From DASPPK01 sp041479575 (GTDB lineage Archaea > Thermoproteota > Bathyarchaeia > Bathyarchaeales > Bathycorpusculaceae), in contig JBGOYH010000136.1 in NCBI GenBank assembly GCA_041479575.1, positions 1 through 5,947 on the forward strand: 5,947 bases of DNA, given 5' to 3'. Below, in pieces: positions 1-4,985 of this stretch. Within the stretch, counting starts at the first letter, position 1, and every line of letters begins with the position of its first letter. The position numbers and the translations under genes are program-made. The notes beneath the pieces are model-generated. The model ran no database searches. It was not told where the DNA came from and worked only from the letters and a program-made list of their open reading frames with translations.

Positions 1-1693
1 ATGCACGCGCGCTACGTTCAATCCTTGACCCACGAACTTTCCTCACAAGCACGCATACAGTGAGAGTGACCGACATCAACAACACCAGCGCAATGCCCGC
101 AGGGAACTCTGGGACAACGTTGGGGGAGGAACGCATCACGACAAGCGCCGCAACCTTGATGTGGTCTCCAAGATCATCTTTTTCAACCCAGTTCAGCGCC
201 GAAGTCGAGGTTGAGTTGTCATAGGACGTGTGAATCCATCCAGGCGTGCCCCTGTTCCACAAGTCATTGTAGAAAAGCGGGTACGAGTCAAGCATAGCGC
301 TCGCCAGCACAGGCGTGGCATCAGAAATCCCGAGATCCACTCCCCAGTTAGCCTGAATCATATAGTTCACATCTGAAGGAGACATGAACGTTTCATGATC
401 CGAACCGCCCGGCGATTCCGTCCAAATACTAATGCCTAGGTCTTGAGAAGCCTGAACAACTGTCTGTGCAAGCAAACTGCCCGGTGTTTCTGAAACGTAG
501 AGGTCGTCGCTTCCAATACAGTCTAAATTGATCATTGCCGTAATATTCGCCATATCGCTTTTATGTTCCTTCACATAGTTCGCCGAACCAACCAAGTAGA
601 ATTCTTCTCCGGCAAAACCAACAAAGAGAAGCGTGTAATTAGGCTGATAAACGCCGCTTTGAACAGCTTCAGAGAAGACTTTCGCGAGTTCCACAATTCC
701 AGCCGTTCCAGCGCCATTATCACAAAATCCGCTACACATGACCGTGTCGTAATGTCCCGAAACAATCACGAGCTTATCGGGATCTTGGAACCCATTGATT
801 TTGCCGACTACGTCGTAGTGAGTTCCATTGTCGTTGATGACGGACGGTATTGTGACATTTGCAGCCAAATTCAGATTTGTATCCTTACTATTCTTGATCA
901 ACAGGCCATCTTCATAGTCCACAAAACCAACTGGAATCGACAGGTTCCAATAGTATCCTCCGTTCATCGGAACACCGCCGCCAGAAGAGAAGAACGGTGG
1001 AATAAACGAATCCCAACTGTACCACCATACGTAGACCACAGCCGCAGGAGTCTGTGAACGCAGTTTACTCGCAAAAGGACTGTTCCAATTCGGGTGGCTC
1101 CGAACCTCCCTGCCGACCAGAACAACTTTCCCCGTCGTGTCAATCGAGTCCCACATCGTGTTTATCGGAACCATTCCTATCTGGCTCCGATCTGAAAGCA
1201 CAGGCAAAGGCAACACAACAAGATCAGCAAAAACCCCGTCGACAGGAGTGGGCCAACTCAAATGCTCACACTGAAAAGAACCGATAGAGGTCTGATCGCC
1301 AACCGTGCCAGAGTTTCCGTCCCCATCAATTACTAAGGAGGCATTGTCCAGCAGAGTCCAATTCGTGAACTGGAAAGGTTCAAGCCAGCTCTGCAACCCG
1401 AAACTCTCAAGCTTCCCCTTAATCCAGTTCGCCGCTTCAAACGCTCCCGAAGACCCCGAAGAACGAAAATCAGGATGGCTGTATGCAATGTTCTCCAACT
1501 CCAAATCATAGTCATACGCCCTTGAACCATTCACAGACGAAACAACCTGCTGCTCAAAATCGAGAAGACTTGCGGTATCAGCATTCGAAGACGAGTCCAA
1601 TTCTCCACGAACTCCGGCTAACTGAAATGCCGGCGCCAACACAGCAGCAATCAACAGAATCGGCAGCACCAGGAAAAATGGTTTCTTTGTCAA
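1..1693 (-). CDS. Secreted PA-domain M28 family zinc aminopeptidase, membrane-anchored (C-terminus cut by window edge)
   Basis: A secreted metallopeptidase that should remove N-terminal residues from peptides outside the cell. 564 codons are visible and no stop is reached. I read residues 4-25 as a signal peptide (lysines, then a hydrophobic run). A protease-associated (PA) domain spans about 150-265, with GKVVLVG at 188 and IPVGFVDYEDG from 253. The M28 catalytic domain carries every expected residue: SGHYD with H314 and D316, DNGAGTAG with D325, GEE with general base E363 and ligand E364, NLD with D391, and GGSDHETF with H433. These give the two-zinc set H314, D325, E364, D391 and H433. The C-terminus has VPEFP at about 527-531, then a hydrophobic helix and basic residues, which looks like an archaeal surface anchor. 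The start is TTG at 1693, six bases after a strong GGGGGAG; the frame has no nearby ATG. A weak TATA-like CATTATTTA lies near 1728-1736. The last visible codons run into a GCGCGC repeat. Family call is firm; substrate is unknown. Confidence 0.93.
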   Translation of the reverse strand, partial: MTKKPFFLVLPILLIAAVLAPAFQLAGVRGELDSSSNADTASLLDFEQQVVSSVNGSRAYDYDLELENIAYSHPDFRSSGSSGAFEAANWIKGKLESFGLQSWLEPFQFTNWTLLDNASLVIDGDGNSGTVGDQTSIGSFQCEHLSWPTPVDGVFADLVVLPLPVLSDRSQIGMVPINTMWDSIDTTGKVVLVGREVRSHPNWNSPFASKLRSQTPAAVVYVWWYSWDSFIPPFFSSGGGVPMNGGYYWNLSIPVGFVDYEDGLLIKNSKDTNLNLAANVTIPSVINDNGTHYDVVGKINGFQDPDKLVIVSGHYDTVMCSGFCDNGAGTAGIVELAKVFSEAVQSGVYQPNYTLLFVGFAGEEFYLVGSANYVKEHKSDMANITAMINLDCIGSDDLYVSETPGSLLAQTVVQASQDLGISIWTESPGGSDHETFMSPSDVNYMIQANWGVDLGISDATPVLASAMLDSYPLFYNDLWNRGTPGWIHTSYDNSTSTSALNWVEKDDLGDHIKVAALVVMRSSPNVVPEFPAGIALVLLMSVTLTVCVLVRKVRGSRIERSARA

Positions 1694-1699
1694 ACCATA

Positions 1700-1706
1700 C
1701 TCCCCC
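1700..1706 (-). promoter_or_regulatory. Shine-Dalgarno site fixing the TTG start of the M28 peptidase
   Basis: GGGGGAG on the minus strand is followed by six bases (TATGGT) and then TTG at 1693-1691. The out-of-frame ATG inside the spacer would give only two codons. This site decides the rare start codon. Confidence 0.75.
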
Positions 1707-1786
1707 AATAAATAGACGATTGAATCAGTAAATAATGCTTTCGAATAAGCCAGGAAATCACCCAGAGCAGGGTTCTATGGATTTCA

Positions 1787-1822
1787 GCTTCGCTTCTAAA
1801 ACACTCTAGACTACAGCGAAGC
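1787..1822. repeat. 8-bp inverted repeat (hairpin) in the divergent intergenic region
   Basis: GCTTCGCT at 1787-1794 is exactly complementary to AGCGAAGC at 1815-1822, with a 20-base loop. It sits about 95 bases upstream of the peptidase start. It could be an operator or an RNA hairpin. There is no T-run to make it a clear terminator. Confidence 0.45.
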
Positions 1823-1913
1823 CGACTCTCACTGGCTCGGTTCTTCAACAATCAATCTTGTGCAATTGCTTCTTATCGAGCGAGGCATTCAACCATTCTG
1901 CCACAGGCCAAAC

Positions 1914-1945
1914 AGCGCGCGCGCTTGAATCGTGCCGAAACGTTT
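1914..1945 (+). repeat. Partial copy of the GCGCGC dispersed repeat
   Basis: A perfect 12-bp palindrome AGCGCGCGCGCT (1914-1925) is followed by TGAATCGTGCCGAAACG. That resembles the TG..TGTTCCGAAA tail of the better copies at 3959 and 4411, but the match is weak beyond the palindrome. Confidence 0.4.
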
Positions 1946-2003
1946 TTGCGAGGGGTCTAACGGGCGAAAGAGTAATACTTCTAGGGTTCAGAACGGTGCA
2001 CGC

Positions 2004-2216
2004 ATGGAGAAGTTGCAGGTTAAAGGCAGTTTCTTTCTCAAGGTTAAAGGCAGTTTCTTCAAGGTGATTACTGTGAGACCTGTTGGAGATAATAGGTATG
2101 TCTTTGGTTGTCGAGAGCTTGACTCCGAGAAGAGTGAGGTTTTGACTTTCAAGATGTTAGGGGTGCTTGACGCAATGGATGCTGCAGCTTCGGTGATGAG
2201 AGACCCAAAGGCATAA
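2004..2216 (+). CDS. Small hypothetical protein, 70 aa in its own frame; coding continues in the -1 frame
   Basis: I do not recognise this family. It starts at ATG 2004, five bases after GGTG (1995-1998). An in-frame extension to 1932 is possible but has no ribosome site and poor composition. The protein has no signal peptide or membrane segment and looks like a small alpha/beta protein: a basic N-terminal strand region, VGDNRYVFGCREL at about 32-44, then helical LDAMDAAASVM. Residues 6-20 contain a near-duplicated VKGSFF motif from a 24-base tandem duplication. The frame ends at TAA 2214-2216, just after DPKA, but protein-like sequence continues in the -1 frame from 2210 to 2368. Reading across the CCCAAAG heptamer joins the halves into a 121-residue protein (69 + 52). 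It is therefore a recently broken gene, a sequencing indel, or a gene using -1 frameshifting. Minus-strand frames opposite are leucine/serine-rich shadows. Confidence 0.6.
   Translation: MEKLQVKGSFFLKVKGSFFKVITVRPVGDNRYVFGCRELDSEKSEVLTFKMLGVLDAMDAAASVMRDPKA
2017..2059 (+). repeat. 24-bp period tandem duplication inside the small gene
   Basis: The 19 bases AGGTTAAAGGCAGTTTCTT occur at 2017-2035 and again at 2041-2059, with TCTCA between them. The period is 24 bases, so the reading frame is kept and the protein carries VKGSFFLK followed by VKGSFFK. The identity of the two copies suggests a recent slippage event. Confidence 0.85.
2204..2210 (+). promoter_or_regulatory. Candidate -1 frameshift heptamer CCCAAAG
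   Basis: In the zero frame the bases read C CCA AAG, which matches the X XXY YYZ slippery pattern exactly. A slip of -1 re-pairs on CCC and AAA and continues as GGC ATA ATA into the open downstream frame, just before the zero-frame TAA at 2214. After a 9-base spacer, TTTGCAG (2220-2226) can pair with CTGCAAA (2264-2270). That stem is only 7 bp with a 37-base loop, so it is weak support. Loss of one A from a run of four would look the same. Confidence 0.35.
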
Positions 2217-2368
2217 TATTTTGCAGTCGTGATGGAAAATGGAAGGAGCAGCTTGAGAAACGCCTGCAAACAGACGAAAGAGTGACGCTCACAGCCCTCG
2301 GAGACGTCAGGTATGACGTAATGAGATATGTAGAAAGAAGAAAGGATGTGAAGATAGTCAAGCTCTAA
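2210..2368 (+). pseudogene. 3' half of the small gene in the -1 frame, without its own start
   Basis: From GGC at 2210 to TAA at 2366-2368 there are 52 open codons, rich in charged residues (FCSRDGKWKEQLEKRLQ, then DVRYDVMRYVERRKDVKIV). This looks like a real amphipathic C-terminal domain. The frame has no ATG, GTG or TTG near its beginning: the upstream stop is a TGA at about 2168 and the first start-like codon is a GTG well inside. It is unlikely to be an independent gene and most simply completes the protein begun at 2004. Function unknown. Confidence 0.5.
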
Positions 2369-2427
2369 ACGAGGTACATGAAATCAAGAGAAAAGGGTCT
2401 AGGATTGAAAGTCACTGTCCAGAAGCT

Positions 2428-2595
2428 TAGCACGCATGTGTGTTCCTAAATTCCCTTTTTCAATTGTAATACAGTTGAGTCGCGCCTTCTAAACGATTCT
2501 TCTCGTATCCCAAGGCACATCACCATCCATAGACCAAGCAAAACCAGAAGCATAAACTACCTCACAAACGAATTTAGGAACAGGCACGCGCGCTA
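2428..2595. mobile_element. 168-bp MITE-like element with 26-bp terminal inverted repeats and TA ends
   Basis: The left end (2428-2453, plus) and right end (2595-2570, minus) match at 22 of 26 positions without gaps. Both start with TAGC, and both end with the identical 13-mer TGTTCCTAAATTC. Each outer end is the dinucleotide TA, as expected for TA-targeting IS630/mariner-type elements. The 116-bp interior has no intact gene. The right end lies three bases after the stop codon of the membrane protein gene at 2599. No transposase is present. It could instead be a pair of convergent 3'-end signals, since the flanking genes converge here. Confidence 0.5.
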
Positions 2596-2598
2596 TTC

Positions 2599-3207
2599 TT
2601 ATGCAGTGGAAGATGCTGCGACAGGTGCTTGTGCGGGAGCAGGCGTTGGGATTGAGACAATTCTCTTGTGGTAGATTCGCGCGGCAATACAAAGGGCAGC
2701 AGCTACGATAGCAAGCCAGAAGACCCATGTGAAAGTTGTTGTAATTGGAATGCTAATCGAAATGCCTCCACTATCTAGGCTGGCAGTCGTGGACCCCATG
2801 ACAGGAAGACTAAACGGAAGGAACATTCCCGCAAGGGTCGTGACGGCAATCAGTGAACCCACGAACAATATCAGGGTAATCAAAGGTTTCTTGTATGCAA
2901 AGCCCAAGAGATGCTTGGAGTAGTTCTTCTCTGGGGTAAATGAGTAGATGAGGAGGGCGATGGCGCTGGCAACTAGCGACAATATCGAGGCAAGGTTAAG
3001 GAACCAAAATAACGGAATAGCTATGACTGTCCCGAGGAAACTCAAACCAAAATTCAAAGGCGAAACGTTTGCTTGCACAAACGGCGTGTTCCCTTGACCA
3101 GCAGTGAGCTGCCACCATGGCAAAGCATACCCCAAAGAGAAAACGACCACCACAATGATAGCAACTCCTCCAGCCAAACCCAACCAATTAATCTTCTTGA
3201 CATTCAT
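2599..3207 (-). CDS. Hypothetical membrane protein with about four transmembrane helices
   Basis: A 202-residue membrane protein that I cannot assign to a named family. Hydrophobic segments lie at about 8-29, 65-90, 108-130 and 156-178. Between the first two is a polar loop with PWW at 30-32 and a conserved-looking ANVSPLNFG stretch. The tail after the last helix is basic and then Pro/Ala-rich (PAPAQAP), probably cytoplasmic. I chose ATG 3207 because GGAG (3221-3218) lies ten bases upstream; a TTG at 3216 is in frame but only about one base from that site. The GGAG overlaps the TAG stop of the gene before it, and stop-to-start spacing is 13 bases, so the two genes are almost certainly co-transcribed and perhaps translationally coupled. 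The stop TAA is followed three bases later by a GCGCGC repeat end. Function is unknown; a small complex with the LEA-like partner is possible. Confidence 0.8.
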   Translation of the reverse strand: MNVKKINWLGLAGGVAIIVVVVFSLGYALPWWQLTAGQGNTPFVQANVSPLNFGLSFLGTVIAIPLFWFLNLASILSLVASAIALLIYSFTPEKNYSKHLLGFAYKKPLITLILFVGSLIAVTTLAGMFLPFSLPVMGSTTASLDSGGISISIPITTTFTWVFWLAIVAAALCIAARIYHKRIVSIPTPAPAQAPVAASSTA

Positions 3208-3220
3208 GTCTTCCAATCTC

Positions 3221-3754
3221 CTACGGTCTCGGAATCTCCATTGGCTCAGGTTCTTCTAGAGAGATTGTGATTCCTTGAATGTTAACCTTCAAGTCGGTTA
3301 AGTGCACGTAAATTTTCGACTGTGGTGGGTGAAGTTCTAAGTCCTTGACGTGGCTTTCGCCCTCTTTAGTGTAGGTCATCAAAAAGCTCAATTCGCGCGT
3401 GGATTTTGCTTGAATGGTTATCGGCGCACCTAAGACTGTCGCATGCCCGAACATCACGCCTGTGTGATTAGCACATACAACATTGGCGGTAAGTTCGTTC
3501 AATACCATGTCGAAGCCGTAGGGATTTGTGATTTCATATTGAAAGGAGACGGTTCGCTCAGTTCGATTAATTGTGGGATTGCCAGTAATTTTGACTTCAG
3601 GTTTGTCTGAGGTGAAACTGTGCGCCAAGTCTTGAAGATTAGAAGGTAAAACCAGATTCAACAGGTTGTCTCTGTACATTAACAAGCCTGCGGCAATAGG
3701 ACCCACAGTAATTGCCACAGAAATTAAGGTAAGCACCAGTTTTACCTTGTCCAT
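3221..3754 (-). CDS. Membrane-anchored protein with LEA-2/WHy-like beta-sandwich domain
   Basis: 177 residues. A single N-terminal membrane helix (about 6-27) anchors an outward-facing domain of about 55-165. That domain has the look of LEA type 2/WHy proteins: an alternating strand pattern, an asparagine-proline turn (ITNPYG, N77-P78) followed by hydrophobic strands, then VLGAPITIQAKSTRELSF, the usual 'small ligand loop then A-x-S' layout. This is pattern recognition, not a profile match. LEA-2/WHy domains are linked to desiccation or envelope stress; the role here is not shown. The start ATG 3754 is eight bases from a strong GGGGAG (3768-3763). It is the first gene of a two-gene unit with the membrane protein ending at 2599. 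A TATA-like box near 3804-3809 fits a short leader. Confidence 0.8.
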   Translation of the reverse strand: MDKVKLVLTLISVAITVGPIAAGLLMYRDNLLNLVLPSNLQDLAHSFTSDKPEVKITGNPTINRTERTVSFQYEITNPYGFDMVLNELTANVVCANHTGVMFGHATVLGAPITIQAKSTRELSFLMTYTKEGESHVKDLELHPPQSKIYVHLTDLKVNIQGITISLEEPEPMEIPRP

Positions 3755-3762
3755 GGTTCTTT

Positions 3763-3768
3763 CTCCCC
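3763..3768 (-). promoter_or_regulatory. Shine-Dalgarno site of the LEA-like gene
   Basis: GGGGAG on the minus strand, eight bases before ATG 3754. It confirms the start of the two-gene unit. Confidence 0.7.
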
Positions 3769-3799
3769 AATATTTTCTATGGATACCTCGTTATCGGAG

Positions 3800-3816
3800 A
3801 CACTATATCAAACTTG
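3800..3816 (-). promoter_or_regulatory. Possible archaeal promoter of the LEA-like/membrane protein unit
   Basis: On the minus strand, GCAAGTTTGATATAG gives a purine-rich BRE-like stretch and a TATA-like GATATA (3809-3804). A transcript starting about 25 bases downstream, near 3780, would have a leader of about 26 bases containing the GGGGAG. The box is weak, so this is an inference from spacing. Confidence 0.3.
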
Positions 3817-3958
3817 CCAATAGATAGCCCGCGCCGTAAAGCGAAGAACAAGATATTCGAAAACTCGATACTGCCGATGATATCAGAAATGCAACCAATG
3901 ATTTTCGAAAATTGGACATAGATTTTCACACGAACTATGGGCATTCCGGAAGCTTGCT

Positions 3959-4113
3959 TAGCGCGCATGCGTGTTCCGAAAATGGTTAAAAATGGTTTTA
4001 AGTCCATTTTTGTATATGTGGGTTCATTATGGATTTGTTTGATGAGTGTATTTTGGCTGTGCTTAAGGAATAAAAACCATTTTAAACCAATTTCGGGACA
4101 AGCCAGCGCGCTA
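3959..4113. mobile_element. 155-bp MITE-like element with 47-bp terminal inverted repeats and TA ends
   Basis: The left end (3959-4005, plus) and right end (4113-4067, minus) align without gaps over 47 bases with 39 identities. Both begin TAGCGCGC and both contain CCGAAA..TGGTT.AAAATGG and end in TCC. The outer dinucleotides are TA. The 61-bp interior holds a 14-codon ORF (4029-4073). The right end directly follows the TAG stop of the gene at 4114. No transposase is present. The repeat arms include TTTTAAG and TTTAAAA, which look like archaeal TATA boxes, so the element could also carry promoters or form a long RNA hairpin. Confidence 0.6.
4029..4073 (+). CDS. 14-codon ORF inside the inverted-repeat element, possibly a truncated regulator N-terminus
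   Basis: ATG 4029 to TAA 4071-4073 encodes MDLFDECILAVLKE. It has the amphipathic pattern of the first helix of archaeal winged-helix regulators and stops just where the right repeat arm begins. There is no ribosome site, but TTTTAAG (3996-4002) lies about 28 bases upstream, the right distance for a leaderless transcript. It could be a peptide, a gene fragment cut off by the repeat, or chance. The regulator resemblance is only an impression. Confidence 0.25.
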   Translation: MDLFDECILAVLKE

Positions 4114-4371
4114 CTATTTTCTGTCTTGACTCCAGAAGTGCAACCTTAACACTGCGTAAACGGCTGCTGATACAGCCCAACCGACTAAGATTACAGGAAT
4201 AACAATTGAAGGAGCCATGGCAAAGACCAACCAGAAAAGCACTCCACCTGCTGGTATAGGAACGGCTATGCAGAGAATCATTAAGAGCTGTGTTAGCCAA
4301 AAGTTGTGAATTATACGTCTAGGTTTTTTATGAATCCAAACTTCAACTTGAGCTTGTTTATCTTCGGACAT
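4114..4371 (-). CDS. Small two-helix membrane protein, 85 aa
   Basis: A short hydrophobic protein with a charged N-terminus (about 1-22, including KKPRR just before the membrane) and two likely membrane helices at about 25-50 and 54-77 joined by a very short turn. It ends in a polar SQDRK tail. The layout recalls small '2TM'-type proteins, with a GW in the second helix, but I cannot assign a family. The start ATG 4371 is five bases after GGTGAT (4382-4377), a very good match to the archaeal anti-Shine-Dalgarno. The TAG stop (4116-4114) abuts the right arm of the 155-bp inverted-repeat element with no gap. It points the same way as the LEA-like unit, but the 359-base gap with its own promoter-like site argues for separate transcription. 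Confidence 0.75.
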   Translation of the reverse strand: MSEDKQAQVEVWIHKKPRRIIHNFWLTQLLMILCIAVPIPAGGVLFWLVFAMAPSIVIPVILVGWAVSAAVYAVLRLHFWSQDRK

Positions 4372-4410
4372 TTTTAATCACCGTTATTATGATGAGAAAA
4401 AGAGGGATAT

Positions 4411-4460
4411 TAGCGCTGCGCATGCTTGTTCCGAAAATGGTTAAAAATGGCTTTTATTCC
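4411..4460 (+). repeat. Full-length copy of the dispersed GCGCGC repeat (left arm)
   Basis: Bases 4418-4450 match 3963-3995 at 32 of 33 positions, including GCATGC, TGTTCCGAAAATGG and TTAAAAATGG. The TAGCGC start is present but carries a three-base insertion relative to the 3959 copy. It faces the copy at 4767-4813, and the two enclose 4461-4766. Confidence 0.85.
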
Positions 4461-4533
4461 CGTTTTTGAGTTTAGACGCTGTTTTTGGCTTTTCTGTATG
4501 TGAACATGTTTCCCTTCTCGTGAACTGGCGCCC

Positions 4534-4797
4534 ATGTTTCAGAACAGCCGTGTGCTCCTTAGGAACCTGAAAAAGAAGGGTCTAACCTCAAATTACATGT
4601 CTGTGAAGACAAACGATGGCCAGTAACCATACGTTCTATTCCTCGCGAACACCTTTTCCGTTCACAAGAGTCTCTTGTTCCCCTCTGAAAAGGATAAACA
4701 TTATCAGATAATCCTCGTGAACCAATCAAAAAAGAAGGTTGAAACAAGCTTGAAAAGGCAGAAGGAGAATTTAGACCATTTTAAACCAATTATTTAA
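4534..4797 (+). pseudogene. Interrupted 87-codon reading frame between facing repeats
   Basis: From ATG 4534 to TAA 4795-4797 one frame is open except for a single TAA at 4624-4626 (codon 31). The part before the stop is basic (LLRNLKKKGL). The part after it reads like protein, with SEKDKHYQIILVNQ and a lysine/glutamate-rich helix ending HFKPII inside the right repeat arm. There is no ribosome site before 4534. An alternative reading shifts frame near 4590-4710 (KRWPVTIRSIPREHLFR), so more than one lesion is possible. I do not recognise a family. It may be the decayed cargo of an inverted-repeat element, or chance. Confidence 0.3.
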
Positions 4798-4813
4798 TTC
4801 GCCCGCGCGCGTC
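4767..4813 (-). repeat. Copy of the dispersed GCGCGC repeat (right arm)
   Basis: On the minus strand a GCGCGC block is followed, at the same 15-base spacing as in the 4067-4113 copy, by TTGGTTTAAAATGG. On the plus strand the 17-mer ACCATTTTAAACCAATT is identical at 4076-4092 and 4775-4791. The middle of the arm has diverged. Confidence 0.7.
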
Positions 4814-4868
4814 GTATTTGTACCAGAATTGGAGGGTAGCCAACTCGATGGTGGGTATAATTCCTGAA

Positions 4869-4893
4869 TTGCGCGCGCGCCGTGCTTGGTTCA
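4869..4893 (+). repeat. Partial copy of the GCGCGC repeat
   Basis: A 10-bp alternating GCGCGCGCGC (4871-4880) is followed by CGTGCTTGGTTC, which resembles the TGCGTGTTTGG tail of the copy after the HEAT-like gene. No facing partner was found. Confidence 0.4.
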
Positions 4894-4971
4894 CATCAGC
4901 CGGACTTTCTGATCATCTGAAGAAAACAGTAACACAATTCTAGGCGAGCATACAACATAGTGATTCAAAAA

Positions 4972-4977
4972 GAGGTG
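4972..4977 (+). promoter_or_regulatory. Shine-Dalgarno site deciding the HEAT-like gene start
   Basis: GAGGTG lies eight bases before ATG 4986. A GTG at 4977 is in frame but shares a base with this site, so ATG 4986 is the likely start. Confidence 0.7.
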
Positions 4978-4985
4978 TGTCTGTC

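Larger units (their letters stand above)
1694..2003. other. Divergent intergenic region between the M28 peptidase and the small plus-strand gene
   Basis: These 310 bases lie between two divergent gene starts. They hold the peptidase ribosome site (1700-1706), an 8-bp inverted repeat (1787-1822), and a 12-bp GCGCGC palindrome with a partial repeat tail (1914-1945). An AT-rich stretch near 1969-1978 lies about 30 bases before the ATG at 2004 and could be a weak TATA box. No convincing gene is seen on either strand; the open frames here have poor starts and odd composition. Confidence 0.6.
3755..4113. other. Intergenic region between minus-strand membrane genes; repeat element and decayed sequence
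   Basis: These 359 bases contain the promoter and ribosome site of the LEA-like gene, the palindrome ATTTTCGAAAAT (3901-3912), and the 155-bp inverted-repeat element at 3959-4113. On the plus strand, a frame without any stop runs from 3733 to TAG 3919-3921 and reads like protein between about 3781 and 3918, yet has no usable start; it may be the tail of a lost gene or chance. No intact gene is seen. Confidence 0.5.
4372..4985. other. Long intergenic region with repeat copies and a decayed reading frame
   Basis: These 614 bases lie between the divergent starts at 4371 and 4986. They hold a repeat copy (4411-4460, plus), a stop-interrupted frame (4534-4797), a facing repeat copy (4767-4813, minus), and a GCGCGC palindrome with short tail (4869-4893). 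A TATA-like GGGTATAATT occurs near 4847-4865, but no start lies at a useful distance. No tRNA, CRISPR or intact gene is seen. Confidence 0.5.

Noticed and set aside
563..1057. 164-codon plus-strand open frame
   Set aside because: It lies opposite the M28 catalytic and PA domains, whose motifs are unmistakable; its composition is that of an antisense shadow.
1850..1912. Minus-strand TGGCAGAATGGTTGAATGCC resembles the D-arm of a serine-type tRNA
   Set aside because: No T-arm GGTTCRANNC, no matching acceptor stem and a poor anticodon stem follow, so there is no cloverleaf.
1988..2361. Minus-strand frames opposite the small plus-strand gene
   Set aside because: They are leucine/serine-rich with no good start, while the plus strand has charged, protein-like sequence in both frame segments.
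2378..2449. 23-codon plus-strand ORF after the stop at 2368, in the same frame
   Set aside because: Its last codons are in the repeat arm, and the GAGGT upstream is only two bases away. Stop readthrough has no other support.
3901..3912. Perfect palindrome ATTTTCGAAAAT
   Set aside because: Short and AT-rich, single copy, with no clear relation to a start site; likely chance.
4624..4626. Recoding of the in-frame stop as pyrrolysine
   Set aside because: The codon is TAA, not TAG, and there is no sign of a functional gene with a ribosome site.
4559..4747. Minus-strand 62-codon frame
   Set aside because: Cysteine/arginine/serine-rich, without ribosome site; it looks like the complement of the decayed plus-strand frame.
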